Shown here piece by piece: positions 48,151 through 59,456 of a stretch of 64,000 bases of DNA. The notes below the pieces were generated by a model. The model did not search any database. It saw only the letters and a program-made list of their open reading frames with translations, and was not told where the DNA came from. The stretch covers positions 110,648,048 through 110,712,047 of the forward strand of contig CM072884.1 in the NCBI GenBank assembly GCA_037013685.1. The letters are read 5' to 3'. Position 1 is the stretch's first letter. Each line of letters starts with the position of its first letter. This stretch comes from Acridotheres tristis (Eukaryota > Chordata > Aves > Passeriformes > Sturnidae). Position numbers and translations under genes: made by a program.

Positions 48151-48184
48151 TATCCTTGGTTTGTTGGTTCAGCAGTAAGTTATG

Positions 48185-48300
48185 CCTGGCTGCAGTTGAT
48201 ACAGCATCTCAAGTTTCTTCTATTCTTTTTTTTTTCTACAGCTACTGCAATTACTGAGGTACATTAAACATAATTTATTTTCTAGGGAGTTGTTCATCAT
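48185..48300 (-). repeat. About 110-bp direct repeat, copy 1 (partner 49139-49250)
   Basis: Both copies contain 'ctattctttttttttcta'-like sequence, then 'gcaattactgag' and 'taaacataatt'. They lie either side of the ERV pol relic in the same orientation and are roughly 80% alike by eye. Confidence 0.7.
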
Positions 48301-48539
48301 TTCCTCCGGTTAAGGCTGTGAAGCCACAACAGCACTCAAAAGCCTCACTTTTTATGAACATCACACATTTTCCTGAAATTAATCACAGGGATGACTGGCA
48401 AGTCAATTGCTTCACAATTTTTCAAATGCAAATACTCAGTGCTGCAATTAAGACAAAGCATAATAGCGTTAGCATTAAGAGAATGACAACCGGGTGAAGT
48501 AGCTTACTGAAAATCCCTGTAAGGTATTGTGATCAAAAA

Positions 48540-49260
48540 GTGTCCCGCCATCGATGTTCTGCAGGAGTAGCTGCACCTTTCTCCCTGTTGTCAGATTTTC
48601 CCACCTGAATGCTAAGATAGTCTAGCTCTGCTCATCCTCCAGAATGCAAAAGAAAGCATACTTTAGATCTAAAGTAGTCAAATAATCATTTGTCCATGAT
48701 TATTTGTTTTATTGCTCTTAAATCCTGTACCAGCCTATACTGCTGAGAGCAAGGTTTCTTTGCTGGTGTCTGATTCAGACTGACCCTCTCCAAACAGCAT
48801 TCAGGATGTCATTCTCAGGTTCCTCTGAGCTCTGGTTCATTATTAAACAGCCTTCCGTGCCTTTTCTTGTGAGATGCACAGAGGTTTCTGAGAAAGGTTT
48901 ACAAGCATTTAACTTGCAGAGTACATCTTGTCCGAACAGTTCAAGGGGGCATCCTGACATACAGAAACTCGTGAGTTAATTTGGTGTCTCCAGCTGTGCA
49001 TTCTGTGGGCGTTAAGAATGGCTGTGAAGCTCATTTTCCCATTACCCATTACCCCAACAATCAGAATTGTAACTCTACTTAGCAGACTCTTGCAGTGAGT
49101 TATTACTGAATGTATGGCTCTGGATCCACTAGAAATGCCTGGTTTCCGTTGATGCATTATCTTAAATTTCTGCCTTCTATTCTTTGTTTTTTATAGCTGC
49201 TGCAATTACTGAGACATGTTAAACATAATTGATCTGTTTGGGAGCCGTACACCAATACTA
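48540..49260 (-). pseudogene. ERV pol relic: protease end and reverse transcriptase N-terminal part
   Basis: On the minus strand the translated sequence shows a protease C-terminal-like segment (near 48900-48960) followed by reverse-transcriptase-like segments at about 48700-48742 and 48650-48680. It is broken by several stop codons and at least one frame change. No complete domain survives. An LTR in the same orientation lies downstream at 47828-48150, so this is the remnant of one internally deleted provirus. Upstream it carries the second copy of the 110-bp direct repeat (49139-49250). Confidence 0.7.
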
Positions 49261-50135
49261 GTGATTAGTTTATGAATTTTCAGCAGTGCCTTTGTTACGT
49301 GGTCAGTTCAGTTTTGTTTCATCACAGGACTATGCTGCAAAAAAAGGAGGAACCCAGAGCAGCATCACTTGCTGTGAACAGTGAAATCAGGGTTCTCCTT
49401 TCTCCACATGTCAAGCGTTTGGTTCTCCTATTTTCTCCTGAAATAGCAAAATAAAAAGTTGACCCCCTTATCAAGAAATATTATATCAATGTAAGGCATT
49501 GAAAACAGTTTTCATGTTTATGTAATGATTTATAATAGCTTCTTTCACTGGCAACACAGTTCTACAGATTAACACAACAGAGATGTTTAAAATAGACTAA
49601 GCAGAATTTAATTCAAATCTGAGAGTGCAGAGTATGTTTTGAAATAATTTCAATGAACAGAAAAATGGGGCATGATGCAAAAGATGAATGACCAAGCATT
49701 TGTCAAAGCCATTTCACATTATAATTTAAAAAAAAATCAAAACACAGTGCACTAGTTGGCAGGATCATTTTGTGACATAAACCCCTAGGAAAAATCCTTA
49801 ATCATAAAATTATTCAGATATTATACTGGATGTTGTCTAGTCAAATCTTATAAATCAAAGTGATTCAGACTGTGTTGTCTTGGGCTTTATCCCAGTCTCG
49901 AAAACCCTCAGGTATGGAGATTCCACAGAATGAAATTCATTCAAATGACTGACTAATGACTTTTTTTTTTTTAACTTCCTCATATCTGGTTGGACGTACC
50001 CTCCATGTTTCAGTTCCTACTCAATGTCTCTTCTTCCCCCACTGTGCATTTCTGCACAGAGCCCAGTGCCACCCTCTCAGCCAGAGGTGCTGAGGGGCTG
50101 CTACAACCCCACCCTCAGAACCACCCCGTCCCCAG
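49261..50135. other. Intergenic DNA, no gene recognised
   Basis: AT-rich sequence with no conserved open frame. It could include decayed upstream parts of the minus-strand ERV. Confidence 0.45.
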
Positions 50136-50615
50136 TGTCCTGACTGTGGCTGGGACAGAGTTAATTTTCCTCCTGGTAGCAGGTGCAGAGCTGTTGATAC
50201 TACACTGATGATTTGCTGTTACTAATTACTGTTTACCCTCGCTCAAGGACACTTCGGTTTCCCGTGCTCTGCCAGCGAGGAGGAGCACAATAATCCCAGG
50301 AGGGAGCAGAGCTGGAATGGCCAAAGGGATATTCCATACCATGGAATGCCATGCTCCGGGTTTAAATGGGTAGAGTTAGCCAGAGGGGTCCTATTGCAGA
50401 TCGGGGACAGGCTGAGTATCAATCAACAGGTGCTGAGCAACTGTACTGTGCATCACTTGGGCTTTATTTTTAAAAATTTCAAGTAATAATTATTGTGATA
50501 ATATTTTACTTGTTCCAATTTTTCAAATGTTCTGATCCCAGCCCAGAAGTTTTTTTGTGATTCTCCTCCCCATCCCACTGTGGGAGTGATAGATGGGTGA
50601 GTTACTGCCTGGAGG
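50136..50615 (+). mobile_element. Solo LTR of a common avian ERV family (decayed)
   Basis: Starts TGTCCTGACTGTGGCTGGGA followed by 'cagagttaattttcctcc', holds the 'ccaaagggatattccatacc' block, then a run leading to 'gattctcctccccatcccac'. These are landmark blocks of a frequent bird ERV LTR. The 3' end looks truncated and no internal sequence follows. Confidence 0.75.
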
Positions 50616-51505
50616 ATCTTTGCAGATGCAGTGCAAAGCTGCTTCAGCACAAGGTAGTGGAGAGAAAAAGCAGCGTGCGCCATATGATGGGAAGGAGAGG
50701 GTGGTGATTTGGAAGCCTTTAAAATAAATAGAGGAATGGAAAGGTCAGAGAGAAAATACAACTGGGAGAGGGTGCTCTCTTGGGGAGGGGGGAGTAGGTG
50801 TGAAAAGGTCTGAAAAATACAACATCAGTGGGTAGAACACTCTCCATGATTCAGAGCAGAGAGACAAACCAGAGCCATTCTCTTTAGTTCCTGAGCCTTG
50901 TTTTTCTCTAGTAAGGGATGAGCTATAGGGAATTGGGTGATATGCTGTGTATGAACATTTCCACCTCTTCCTGCAAATGTCTCAGGTATATTTGTCTGCT
51001 GTTTGACTTGGCTGAAGTTCGGGTCACAGTGTTTGACATGCAGGTTTCATCCTTACAATGAGAGGGGCAATCCTCAAGAGTGTGAAGAGTGGGATGAAAC
51101 CAGACCTTGCTGATGTGAGTAGCCATCACTGTGTGGCTTCCTGTCAGTCACAGAGAGGGAGCCAAGAGTGCAGTTTGTCTGTGTGTGGTTTGGTGAGGCC
51201 TGATTACCTTATGTAAACTGGATATTGTAATTAAGGGGATCATTTTCCAGTACAGAAATACCTGAAATTTGAGAGATCCAAATTATTTGAAGCAGTGAGA
51301 GGTGCTGACATTCCTAATACCAGGGTAATCCCATGTGCATTGGACCATCCAAATAATGGGTTTTCTGCAGTCTCAGGTCCTTCCTACCCTTGCCTAATGG
51401 GTTGTGTCCTCTACAGCTGTGTGCAGAGACTTGCAGTTCCTGTTACCTACTCACTGTCTAGTGGCTTTCCCTTCTGCCAGCTTTCCTGCACATTTGTTAG
51501 GCACC
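50616..51505. other. Intergenic DNA, no gene recognised
   Basis: Unremarkable sequence; short open frames without motifs. Confidence 0.45.
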
Positions 51506-51550
51506 AAGATTTCTGAGCAGAGGGGTGGTTCAGACTGCAGGGCAGACAGT
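51506..51550 (+). repeat. Direct repeat flanking a CR1 copy, left copy
   Basis: About 43 bp repeated at 52208-52253 with a few differences; both share 'ggtggttcagact' and 'gcagggcagacagt'. The CR1 (itself split by an LTR) lies exactly between the copies, so they look like an unusually long target-site duplication. Confidence 0.7.
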
Positions 51551-51703
51551 GGAGGTTCAGGATAAACACCACAAAGAATTTCTTCATTGAAAGGGTTGTT
51601 AAGCATTGGAAGGGGCTGCCCAGGGAGGAGATGGTGGTGTTGAAGAAATAACTGCATGTGGCACTCAGTGCCATGGTTCAGTTGATATTGTGGTGTGTGG
51701 TCA
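51551..51703 (+). repeat. CR1 LINE 3' region, left half (split by LTR)
   Basis: Contains 'aatttcttcattgaaagggt', 'ggggctgcccagggagga' and 'atggttcagttgatattgtg', standard CR1 3' blocks in + orientation. It stops at gtca (51700-51703) and resumes at 52131. Confidence 0.88.
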
Positions 51704-52130
51704 TGATGTCTTGGGTTTTAGCTTTTATATTTTCCAGAATCTCTGCTGCTTAGTGTTTAATTTGGAAACTTCATATTAGGTGCTAGTAAGTTCTCTTCAC
51801 AGGGTAGTTAGACAAAACAATTCCTTTCTAGCTAGGGAATCAAGTACGACTGGTACCCAAAAAGCAGAAACAATGGTGAGGGAAAGGGGGCAAGCCAGGG
51901 GCCTGAGATTTCATAGCCTGGGGCTGTGGTTGGATAATTGACCCCAATATGTAGATAAACCAAAATTTATAAACGTGTAAAAACTTGTGACTGGATCCAT
52001 CTTGGATTTGATTTGGGTGTAGCCTTGGTTGGGCTCTTGCACGGCCCAAAGTGTATCCTTTCAATAAATACCTATTTTATTTCTTTTGCTCTGTTTAGTC
52101 TCTGTTCCAGGTCAGCCTTTCCAGTCAACA
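51704..52130 (+). mobile_element. Solo LTR with 4-bp target-site duplication, inserted in CR1
   Basis: A 427-bp element starting TGATGTCTTGG and ending CCAGTCAACA, flanked on both sides by GTCA. It holds 'tttataaacg' as a TATA-like site and AATAAA at about 52065 near the 3' end, giving + orientation. The CR1 reads through if the element and one GTCA are removed. A 4-bp duplication suggests a class I (gamma-like) ERV. No internal retroviral sequence is present. Confidence 0.85.
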
Positions 52131-52200
52131 GTCAAAGGTTGGACTTGATCTTGAAGGTCTTTTCCAAACTAATAGATTCTGTGATTCTGTGATTTGTAAG
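52131..52200 (+). repeat. CR1 LINE 3' end, right half
   Basis: Resumes with gtcaaaggttggacttgatc, then 'gaaggtcttttccaaac' and the terminal 'attctgtgattctgtg' repeats typical of the CR1 3' end. Confidence 0.9.
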
Positions 52201-52253
52201 ATTTCAAGCTTTCTGGGAAGAGAGGGTGGTTCAGACTATGCAGGGCAGACAGT

Positions 52254-55200
52254 ACCTCTCCTGATTTTGCTACAGTTGATCCTTCCTTCCATCTGCCCCC
52301 ACCCCCACTTTTCCCTCTTCCCCTGTGTGATCCTTGCACAGTTGCCCCACTTGGAAGTGTCCACCCCACCTTGGAGCTAAGCACATGGAGCTCATCATCC
52401 TGGAGACCCTGACCCCGATCACCAGAGGGAATCTGCAGGAAGCAAAGGACCAGACCCAGCTGTCACCCCCAAGGTTGGTGTGTGAGGACTCCAGTGGCTT
52501 CTCTGGTGGACACAAGTGTTTCCTGCATTTGAGTGTTGAGCAGTGGTTTAATCTACAGGAACAGCATAGTTTGGGGAACACATGGATCTTCTTGGGCTCC
52601 TTCACTGCAGATTTTGTGGTCATCAGAACTGATTGTGGAAGTGGGTAAAGCAAAGTGAAATTCAGGTGTTCTGCTTGAGAGGCATGGAAGAGACTGGTTT
52701 CGGTGCTTTTTCAGAGTTTTTAGTAAATATATAAATCTAATGAGGTAGAAAGTTGGCTTCAACTTTTAAACATAGAGATTTATGTTTCCTTTCTGCTTTA
52801 AAAAAAAATTTCCTTATTTCTCATAAATATTTATGGTGAGTCCTGTAGTTAGTCCCAACCTCGTGAATTCCCAGGCTGGTTACTTTTGGCTGGAGCTGGA
52901 TTCATCAACCAGAGCAATGATGTTCACCTGAAAATGCTGTAACTGTTGGCTCTGTTCATAAATTGTCTGCGCTGGTGTGTTTGCCAAAGCCATTTTTCCT
53001 GTCTGGACACTGAATCTTGACATAGGGTTTTTCGTCTTTACACTATGAAAACCTCCACTCCTGGCCCAGGAGTGGCTTAAAGAGAGTGTCTAAAGCAAGG
53101 CAGTCTGAAGTCAGTCCAGGAAATGACATCTGAACTCCCTCTTTGTTGTTTTCCATGCTTCTGAGTTTGTTTTCAATTACACATTGCATTTTTTTATCTC
53201 TTTAGAAAATGATGCAATTTCCTATTGCAGAGGGACTAGATGGTACAAACTTCACCAAATAAAGGAGATTTGCTTTAAAGAGAAGCAACAAAGACCCTAA
53301 CCCACCTACAGCTGATAAGGTGAAGTATTTTTCTGTCTCCAAATCTCAAGGTAATCAGAAGCAAAAACTGAAGTAAAATATCAAAAAATAAAGAAGAGCT
53401 TTAACTGTGCAATGGATTGGACACTCTCCCAAAGCAAAGTCCACACAACAAGATTCCCAAAATTAATTAAATAGCCCCAATGGGTAGAAGCTATCAAAAA
53501 AGGGGAAGAGAAAAAAAGTGAAGAAAAATATCGCCCTTCAAAGACAGGGACCATTTCTTCAATTTATACAGGACAGAGTGACTAAGAATTGAAACCTTGT
53601 TATCTAGAATATTAAACCTATTTGTTCAAGGGGTATTGAAATCTGATAATGGTCATTAGGATGATGATATTTGAACAGTTGCCATCAGGACATTTACAAG
53701 TAGTGATATTTTTCTCTAACCATTTTTCTACTTCCTTAGTTTCTGATAATGAAGTGGAACAGTGTTATCTGTTACAGATAACACAAATAAAGGCAGTTTC
53801 TCACAGCTATTTAACACTAAAATGTTACCATTTGGGTGGGACAGGAAGAGTCTGAAACCTAAAACACAGTATGTAGTGTGCTTGATTGTCCGTGAACTGC
53901 TCAGGTGTAACTGGATTTGCATGACTTTCCTCCTGTCCGTCTCTTCAATCTCGTTACATTAAAAATTACAGAGGTGAGTTCCTCAATTCATGTAAATTAA
54001 TACCGTAAACAGGAAATTACATGGTAGCAAAGGATCTTGCAGAACAGTGGTAGGGGATTTTTGTGTCCCTCGAGGTGAATTAAGCACATAACTTGCACCT
54101 AAATGAAAAAAGATTTAATGAACAATATGCAGAGCAGAGTCCTACTGCCATAAGTGTTTCTACAAGGACAGTGCAAAGATGTGGCATGGGTTGATTCCTT
54201 ACATTTGCCCTGGTATTCACTGTGTGAATGTTGGCATAGGACACCTCATCCCCGTGGTCCAGCCCCCAGCACCAGCTCTGCTGCCCAAAGGTAGGCCCTG
54301 AGTGCTCCCACTGCATCACTGCCACCAAAATGCTGCAGCATTTCTTATCTCATCAGCCTGTGGAACCTCACTCCCTCACAGGGAGCAGCCCTGGCTCTGG
54401 AATCCCTGCCTCCAGCCAGGGTAACCCTTTCTTGTCCTCATTCTCTCCACGCCAGATCATTCCCTGTTCTGGAATGACCATTGCTAAGAAGTTACAATTT
54501 GAATTTTCCCTCCTTTGCCATATTAGAAAATAGATTATGGATTTAATTAGTGCTCACTCTTTGCTATGAAATACATCAGTATCTCACTGACACATTCACT
54601 TCACTGCAGCATAACACAAATAGAGGTGGAGCCACCAAGCAGTGGACTGTGAGAGAAGGAAAATGCTTTCCCCACGGCATGCGGTTGAGGAATACAATCA
54701 GTGCAGGTAGCTCAGAGTGCAGCTGCAGGAGGTGCAGGTTGAGCTTTGAGGGGTGGGAGCCCCAGGCAAGAACTGGCTTTGACCCTTTGCCCCTCCAGAG
54801 TCACAGCCATGTGTGGCACCAGCTGGGGAAATAAATTGTTTTAAGGATCCAGATGTCTGAGACTCTGCTATGGGAAACCTGGGGTTGAGCTGCCAAGTCC
54901 ACAAGCAAGCCATTCCATCTTGGGAATAAACATGGAATAACAAGCATCATGAAATTTGCATGGCCACATCTCAACTGCACCAGTTGTGCCTTATAAACGT
55001 TCAAGAACTCCAGGAACAGTCGTTTTCCAAGGAACAACAGTGATCCCTGACTGATCACATGTATGTTGCACTGATATTTTCTGGCTAAATTACATGTATG
55101 TAAAACAAACCTTGTAACACTCTACAAATTTTTCTGTGGGAAATTCTTGGGATATTAGACATCAGTATCAGCAGCATTAGAAAATGATGGTTGTAGTGAT

Positions 55201-56440
55201 ATATCCATAAACAAGGAGTATTTATGCTCTGCTGAGCAGGGTGAGGAAGCCTTCCTTTCCTTAGTTTTACTGCATCCCTAATGGAGTTAGAGCCAGCCCA
55301 GATAGATAAGAGATGTGTTGCATTTCTGCTGAGGTGCCCTGCAATAAAAACTGTGGGCAACTATCTCTTAGGTAACTCTTATGCCCTCATTTTTAGTATA
55401 GTGCTATGAAGGTTTTAAGATAAAAACAACAACAACAAAATAAAGCCTCCTTTTTTTTTGTCCATGGGATTGTTAGGCAAGGGATCAGAAGAGGGCACCA
55501 CTGGATTGGTGTCCTATCTGATGGGAATGTTATGCAATCCAGAGGAGGAGAGTTGGGGAATTTCCATTGTTGAAGTTCCCTGGGTATTTAGGGAAGACCC
55601 ATCTCCCAGAACAAGGTTATTCTTCATTGAAGTCTGACCATCACTCAGCCCCTCCTCTGCAGGGGGTTCTCAGCTGCCATCAGCTGGAGCTGTATGTAGA
55701 CATGGGGTTTATGATAGGGAAGCCATGAACTTTCTGAGATCCTGGCCCATTCCCTGAATGACACAAAAAAAGTCCTCACAGTTCATCCATATGAGCTGTG
55801 AGAAGTGGGACTCAGTAAAGAAGGAGAGATTGCTCTAAATCAGTTGCTGGTTATGTGCAGAGCTGCTCTCATGCAGCTCTGTAGTCGAAGTGAACAGGGA
55901 TTCAGGGAGTTCTGGTGAACCCTGCACTCCAGATATTTTACATATCACTAATAATCACCAGTTGTTTATTTGTGCAGGAGCTGTAGCTGTGTCCCCCAAT
56001 CCTGTCTGTCAGACTGAGCAACCAGTTCCAAAACCAGGTCTAACTATAATGTACTTGCACATGCACATACATGATGAGTTGTAAGTGAAGGAAATGAAGA
56101 GCTTAATCAGGAAATCCTCCATGTCAGGTGAAAGCGAGTACCACAATAAATATCAGATTCCCTGATATTTAGTATTGGAGAACTGCAGAATATAGGGTGT
56201 GTCTTAAAAATATAAGACAGACTCGTGATGAGCCACACAGCAGTGACCTGTGAAGGGCAGATGAACATTTGCTTTTCATTCATCTGTGACAGGAAATTGC
56301 TTTCATTTTGCTTTTAACACATCAGCTCCTGCAACACAGTGAAGGAGAACTGATTTTCTAGTCTGATTTATTTTTGTAGCTCATCTGAATAAATACTTCT
56401 GTAGATACAGTGAATATTTGGCCTCCTGTGTCTAGAACAA
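52254..56440. other. Intergenic DNA, no gene recognised
   Basis: About 4.2 kb with no supported exon or repeat family. The frame at 52334-52648 and others lack motifs and splice context. Confidence 0.45.
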
Positions 56441-56500
56441 GATTTAATGTTGCTAGTGGAAGGGCCTTAAAGATCATCTAGTTCCAACTGATGCTCTGTT
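56441..56500 (-). repeat. CR1 3' end scrap, antisense
   Basis: 'gaagggccttaaagatcatc' followed by 'tagttccaactgatg' matches the antisense CR1 3' end; only about 50-60 bp survive. Confidence 0.6.
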
Positions 56501-56944
56501 TCTGAGACATCTTTCCTATTCCTTTCTATCTCTCCACATCCCTTTTCTTGTTAAATAAAATCCATGTTAAATAAAATCCGTATATTGTCCTCATATGGTC
56601 TCCTTTGCACCTTCATTGGGGCAGAGGCATCTCTCCCTCATGGGCTCTTACAGCTGTGCAGGTCCCTTCCGGCTGCAAGCATTCCAGGATTCTGTCAGCT
56701 CCTCGCTTCCCTTTTCTTCTTGCCTCTGCTTCGAGCTGGGAATGTGCTTGAGAATGTCCAGCAAAGAAGTCTTTGCTGTCTGCTCTGGGAGCCCACACGG
56801 CTTTGGGACCTTGTCACCTGAATGTGTCTCTCACCCCAAAATGCCTTCCCTGTCCCACTCTCCCTAAGGAAAGTCCCCCTCTTTGCCCATCCTTGGCAGC
56901 ACTCTTCTCATCCCATTCTGCCCATTCGGGATGGTGGGGCAGAG

Positions 56945-57690
56945 CATGCCTTCAGCGAGTTTGCTGGTGACACAAAACTGGGAGGTGTGGCTGACACGCC
57001 AGAGGGTAGAGCTGCCATCCTGAGGGACATGGACAGGGCTGGAGAAATAGGAATCTGACAAAGTTCTGCACAACAAAGTGCCAAGTCCTGCATCCAGGCA
57101 GGAACAACTGTGGGGACAGGTACATGCTGGGAGCAGCTGGCTGCAAAGGAGATTTGTGGAAAGGACCTGAGGGTCTTGGTCCACAGCAAATATAATTTGA
57201 GCCAACAACATCTCCTTCCAGCAGAGACAGTTAAGGGCAGCCTGGACTGTATTAGGGGGAGCGTTGCTGGCAGCAGGCTGAGAGAAGGAATCCTTGCCCT
57301 CTCCTCAGCAATGGTGCGACCACTCCTGAAGTGCTGTCTCCACTGGAGAGGAGCCATTAAAAGGCCATGAAAATGATTCACAGGCTGGAGCATCTCTCAG
57401 AGGAAGAAGGGCTGAGGAAACTGAGAGGGAGGGCCTACAAAAGTCTGCGGGGGAATTTGATGAGGGTATAGAAATGTCTGAAGGGAGGGTGCCAAGAGGA
57501 CAGACCCAGACTCTTGGCACTGGTGTCCAAGAGACAGAACAAGACCCAAGGACACAAACTGAAACACAAGAGGGTCCCTCTGAGCAGGAGGAAAAGCAAC
57601 TTTTCATTTGGAGGGTGAGCAAGCACTGGAACTGGTTGCTCAGAGAGGTTGTAGGGCCCAAGGAGATGTTCAAAAGCCATTAGTGGGGAC
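56945..57690 (+). repeat. CR1 LINE fragment: end of ORF2 and 3' UTR
   Basis: The + strand reads as the C-terminal end of CR1 ORF2 (FAGDTKLGG, DTPEGRAAILRDMDR), followed by 'ggtcttggtccacagc', 'tgcgaccactcctgaagtgc', 'ctcagaggaagaagggctg' and 'agcaagcactggaactgg'. Stops and indels show it is dead. The open frame at 56822-57058 is its coding remnant. Confidence 0.88.
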
Positions 57691-58229
57691 GCGGCCCTGT
57701 ACAACCGGCTCTGGCTGGCCCTGGTCGAGATGGGGCCGGGCCAAGAGGTTGGGCCAAGGGGACCAACTGAGCCCTGGCCTGGCACCAGCAGGCGGGGAGC
57801 CCTCGGCAGCACCCTGGTTAGCATCAGGGACCGAGCCTGGCCCCGGCTCTGCCCCCGGGGTGCCATGCAGGACACAGCTGGACGGGCCTTGGCGCCATCA
57901 CCCTCAGCTCCAAGCCCCCTGTTCCTCACAGCCCCGCTGCCACAAGCAAGTGCCACGCTCCAGCTGTTGCTCAGCCCTAAACAAGCAGTGCCTGCAGGGC
58001 AGAGACTTTTTGTCCCTCGTTTTTCTCCAGCACTCGAGGCTGCAATGACATTCCCCAGCTGAGCCTGCGGACAGCCTGCCCAAAGGGGCCGTGGGGCAGA
58101 GGCTGAGGCTGTGGGTGCTCCTCTCGGGCCAGCCCTGCTGGAAGTGGGCAAGGGCAGGGCAGAGCCCCAAGGCCCAAGCAGGCGCTGCTTCTGGAGGTGC
58201 TGGGAATGGCCAAGGAGTCAGTGCTAATT
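57691..58229. other. GC-rich DNA of unknown nature
   Basis: High-GC stretch with overlapping long open frames on both strands (up to about 240 codons on the minus strand). Neither translation shows a recognisable motif, and the frames cross CR1 sequence on both sides, so they are judged compositional. It might be decayed upstream CR1 or another repeat. Confidence 0.4.
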
Positions 58230-58377
58230 TGAAGGGCTCTTCTGACCCTGATGAATCTGGGACTTGGGAATTGCCCCGGGCCAGGTGCAGCACCTGGGCC
58301 TTAGCTTTGTGGGACCTTGTGAGGTTCTCGTGGTTCCACTTGTGGAGCTTGTCCAGGTGTCTCTGCATGGCCTAGTC
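58230..58377 (-). repeat. CR1 LINE fragment, antisense, left part (interrupted by ERV)
   Basis: 'ccttgtgaggttctcgtgg', 'ccacttgtggagcttgtcc' and 'aggtgtctctgcatggcc' are antisense CR1 3' UTR/ORF2-end blocks. The CR1 ends exactly where the ERV LTR starts and appears to continue at 61595. Confidence 0.75.
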
Positions 58378-58983
58378 TGTGGTGAATAAATTCCCAGATG
58401 CAAGTTTGTCTCTACCAGGTTGTTCTTGTTAATGTTAACTGTTTGTTTGTTAATGCTTTATATCTTTGTAAACTGTATATGTTCCCAACTGTCTGTCCTT
58501 TCCCTTTCTCAGTATCTACCTTGTATCCATGCCCAGGCATAATGCTCCTAGCTGTTTGTCCCTTCTCGGTTCCCGTGCCCACCTCCCCTGTTGCAATTTA
58601 AATGATATGAAACCGCAAGTGCTCATGGGACACTATTCAGAATTAAAAACATCTAAAATAACGAGCCCAAATAACATCTGGAACTGAGAATAGTCTTCCC
58701 AGGTCAGGAAATTAGTAGAGAGAATGAATTTACCATCTGGAGCTGCTTTGTCCCGTTGTCATGACCCAACAGCACCCGACCAACATGACCTCCCTTGACT
58801 ATGAGCCCACATTGTCTTCCTATAGACCCCATGAGGACAGAATGCCCAGCTCTGCCCCAGGACAAAGCTGCACTCCTCCTCCTCCTTTGCGTGGAACATC
58901 GGTGGGTGTGCGCAGCCCTTTGGGTTCCCCACTCAAAGCTGACTAAGGCCTAGTGAATGCTTGAGGTGTCTCCTAGCGGGACA
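58378..58983 (+). mobile_element. ERV LTR, + orientation (left LTR of inverted pair)
   Basis: Starts TGTGGTGAATAAATTCCC and ends near GGGACA at 58983. Aligned by eye to the reverse complement of 60945-61594 it matches along its whole length, with indels (for example a missing 'ttctaataaa' near its 3' end). It precedes a + strand gag relic, as expected for a 5' LTR. No tRNA-type primer binding site is evident after it. Confidence 0.85.
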
Positions 58984-59456
58984 GAGAGGGCCCTTCCTCC
59001 AGGCGTGCAGAGGTAACTAGTGTGCGAGTGGCACGAAAAGGGGTAGGCCCCCCTTCATTTGGGCTAAGCGGCTTTAGTGTCTCCGGGTGTGCAGAGGCCT
59101 GAGCGTTGTGTGAGTTGCACACACCAATCAAATAGGGGTGTAGGGAGAGGCAAGCAGAGTCTGCAAGCCCCGTTGGGACCTAACTGCAATGAAATAGGGG
59201 TGTAGGGAGGGGCAAGCGGAGACTGCAAAGCCCCATTGGGACCTAACTCTAACAAATAATTTTTAGTTGTGTTGCCCGTCTGTAATTTTTTAGTTTGAGT
59301 AGGAGCACCTTAAAATTTTGGTAAAGTAATTTAAATTACAATTTCAAAAGAGCCAGATAAGTCTCAGTTGTCTGGTAGTTGTGTTGCCCGTCTATAATTT
59401 TCCATTTGGGTAGGGGCACCTTAAAGTTGTAGTGAAGGCCCAATCTAAAAGTGAGT
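58984..59456 (+). other. ERV leader with two internal duplications
   Basis: Untranslated leader between LTR and gag. A unit of about 56 bp is repeated at 59130-59185 and 59192-59248 (shared 'aataggggtgtagggag' and 'gggacctaact'). A second unit of about 60 bp is repeated at 59265-59326 and 59377-59436 (shared 'agttgtgttgcccgtct'). Confidence 0.75.

Noticed and set aside
49990..50208. Possible exon of a neighbouring host gene
   Set aside because: It overlaps the start of an avian ERV LTR (from 50136) and has no paired splice sites or family match.
57435..58368. Minus-strand open frames of 238 and 154 codons
   Set aside because: They run across CR1 sequence and GC-rich DNA; the translations show no domain and similar-length frames exist on the other strand.
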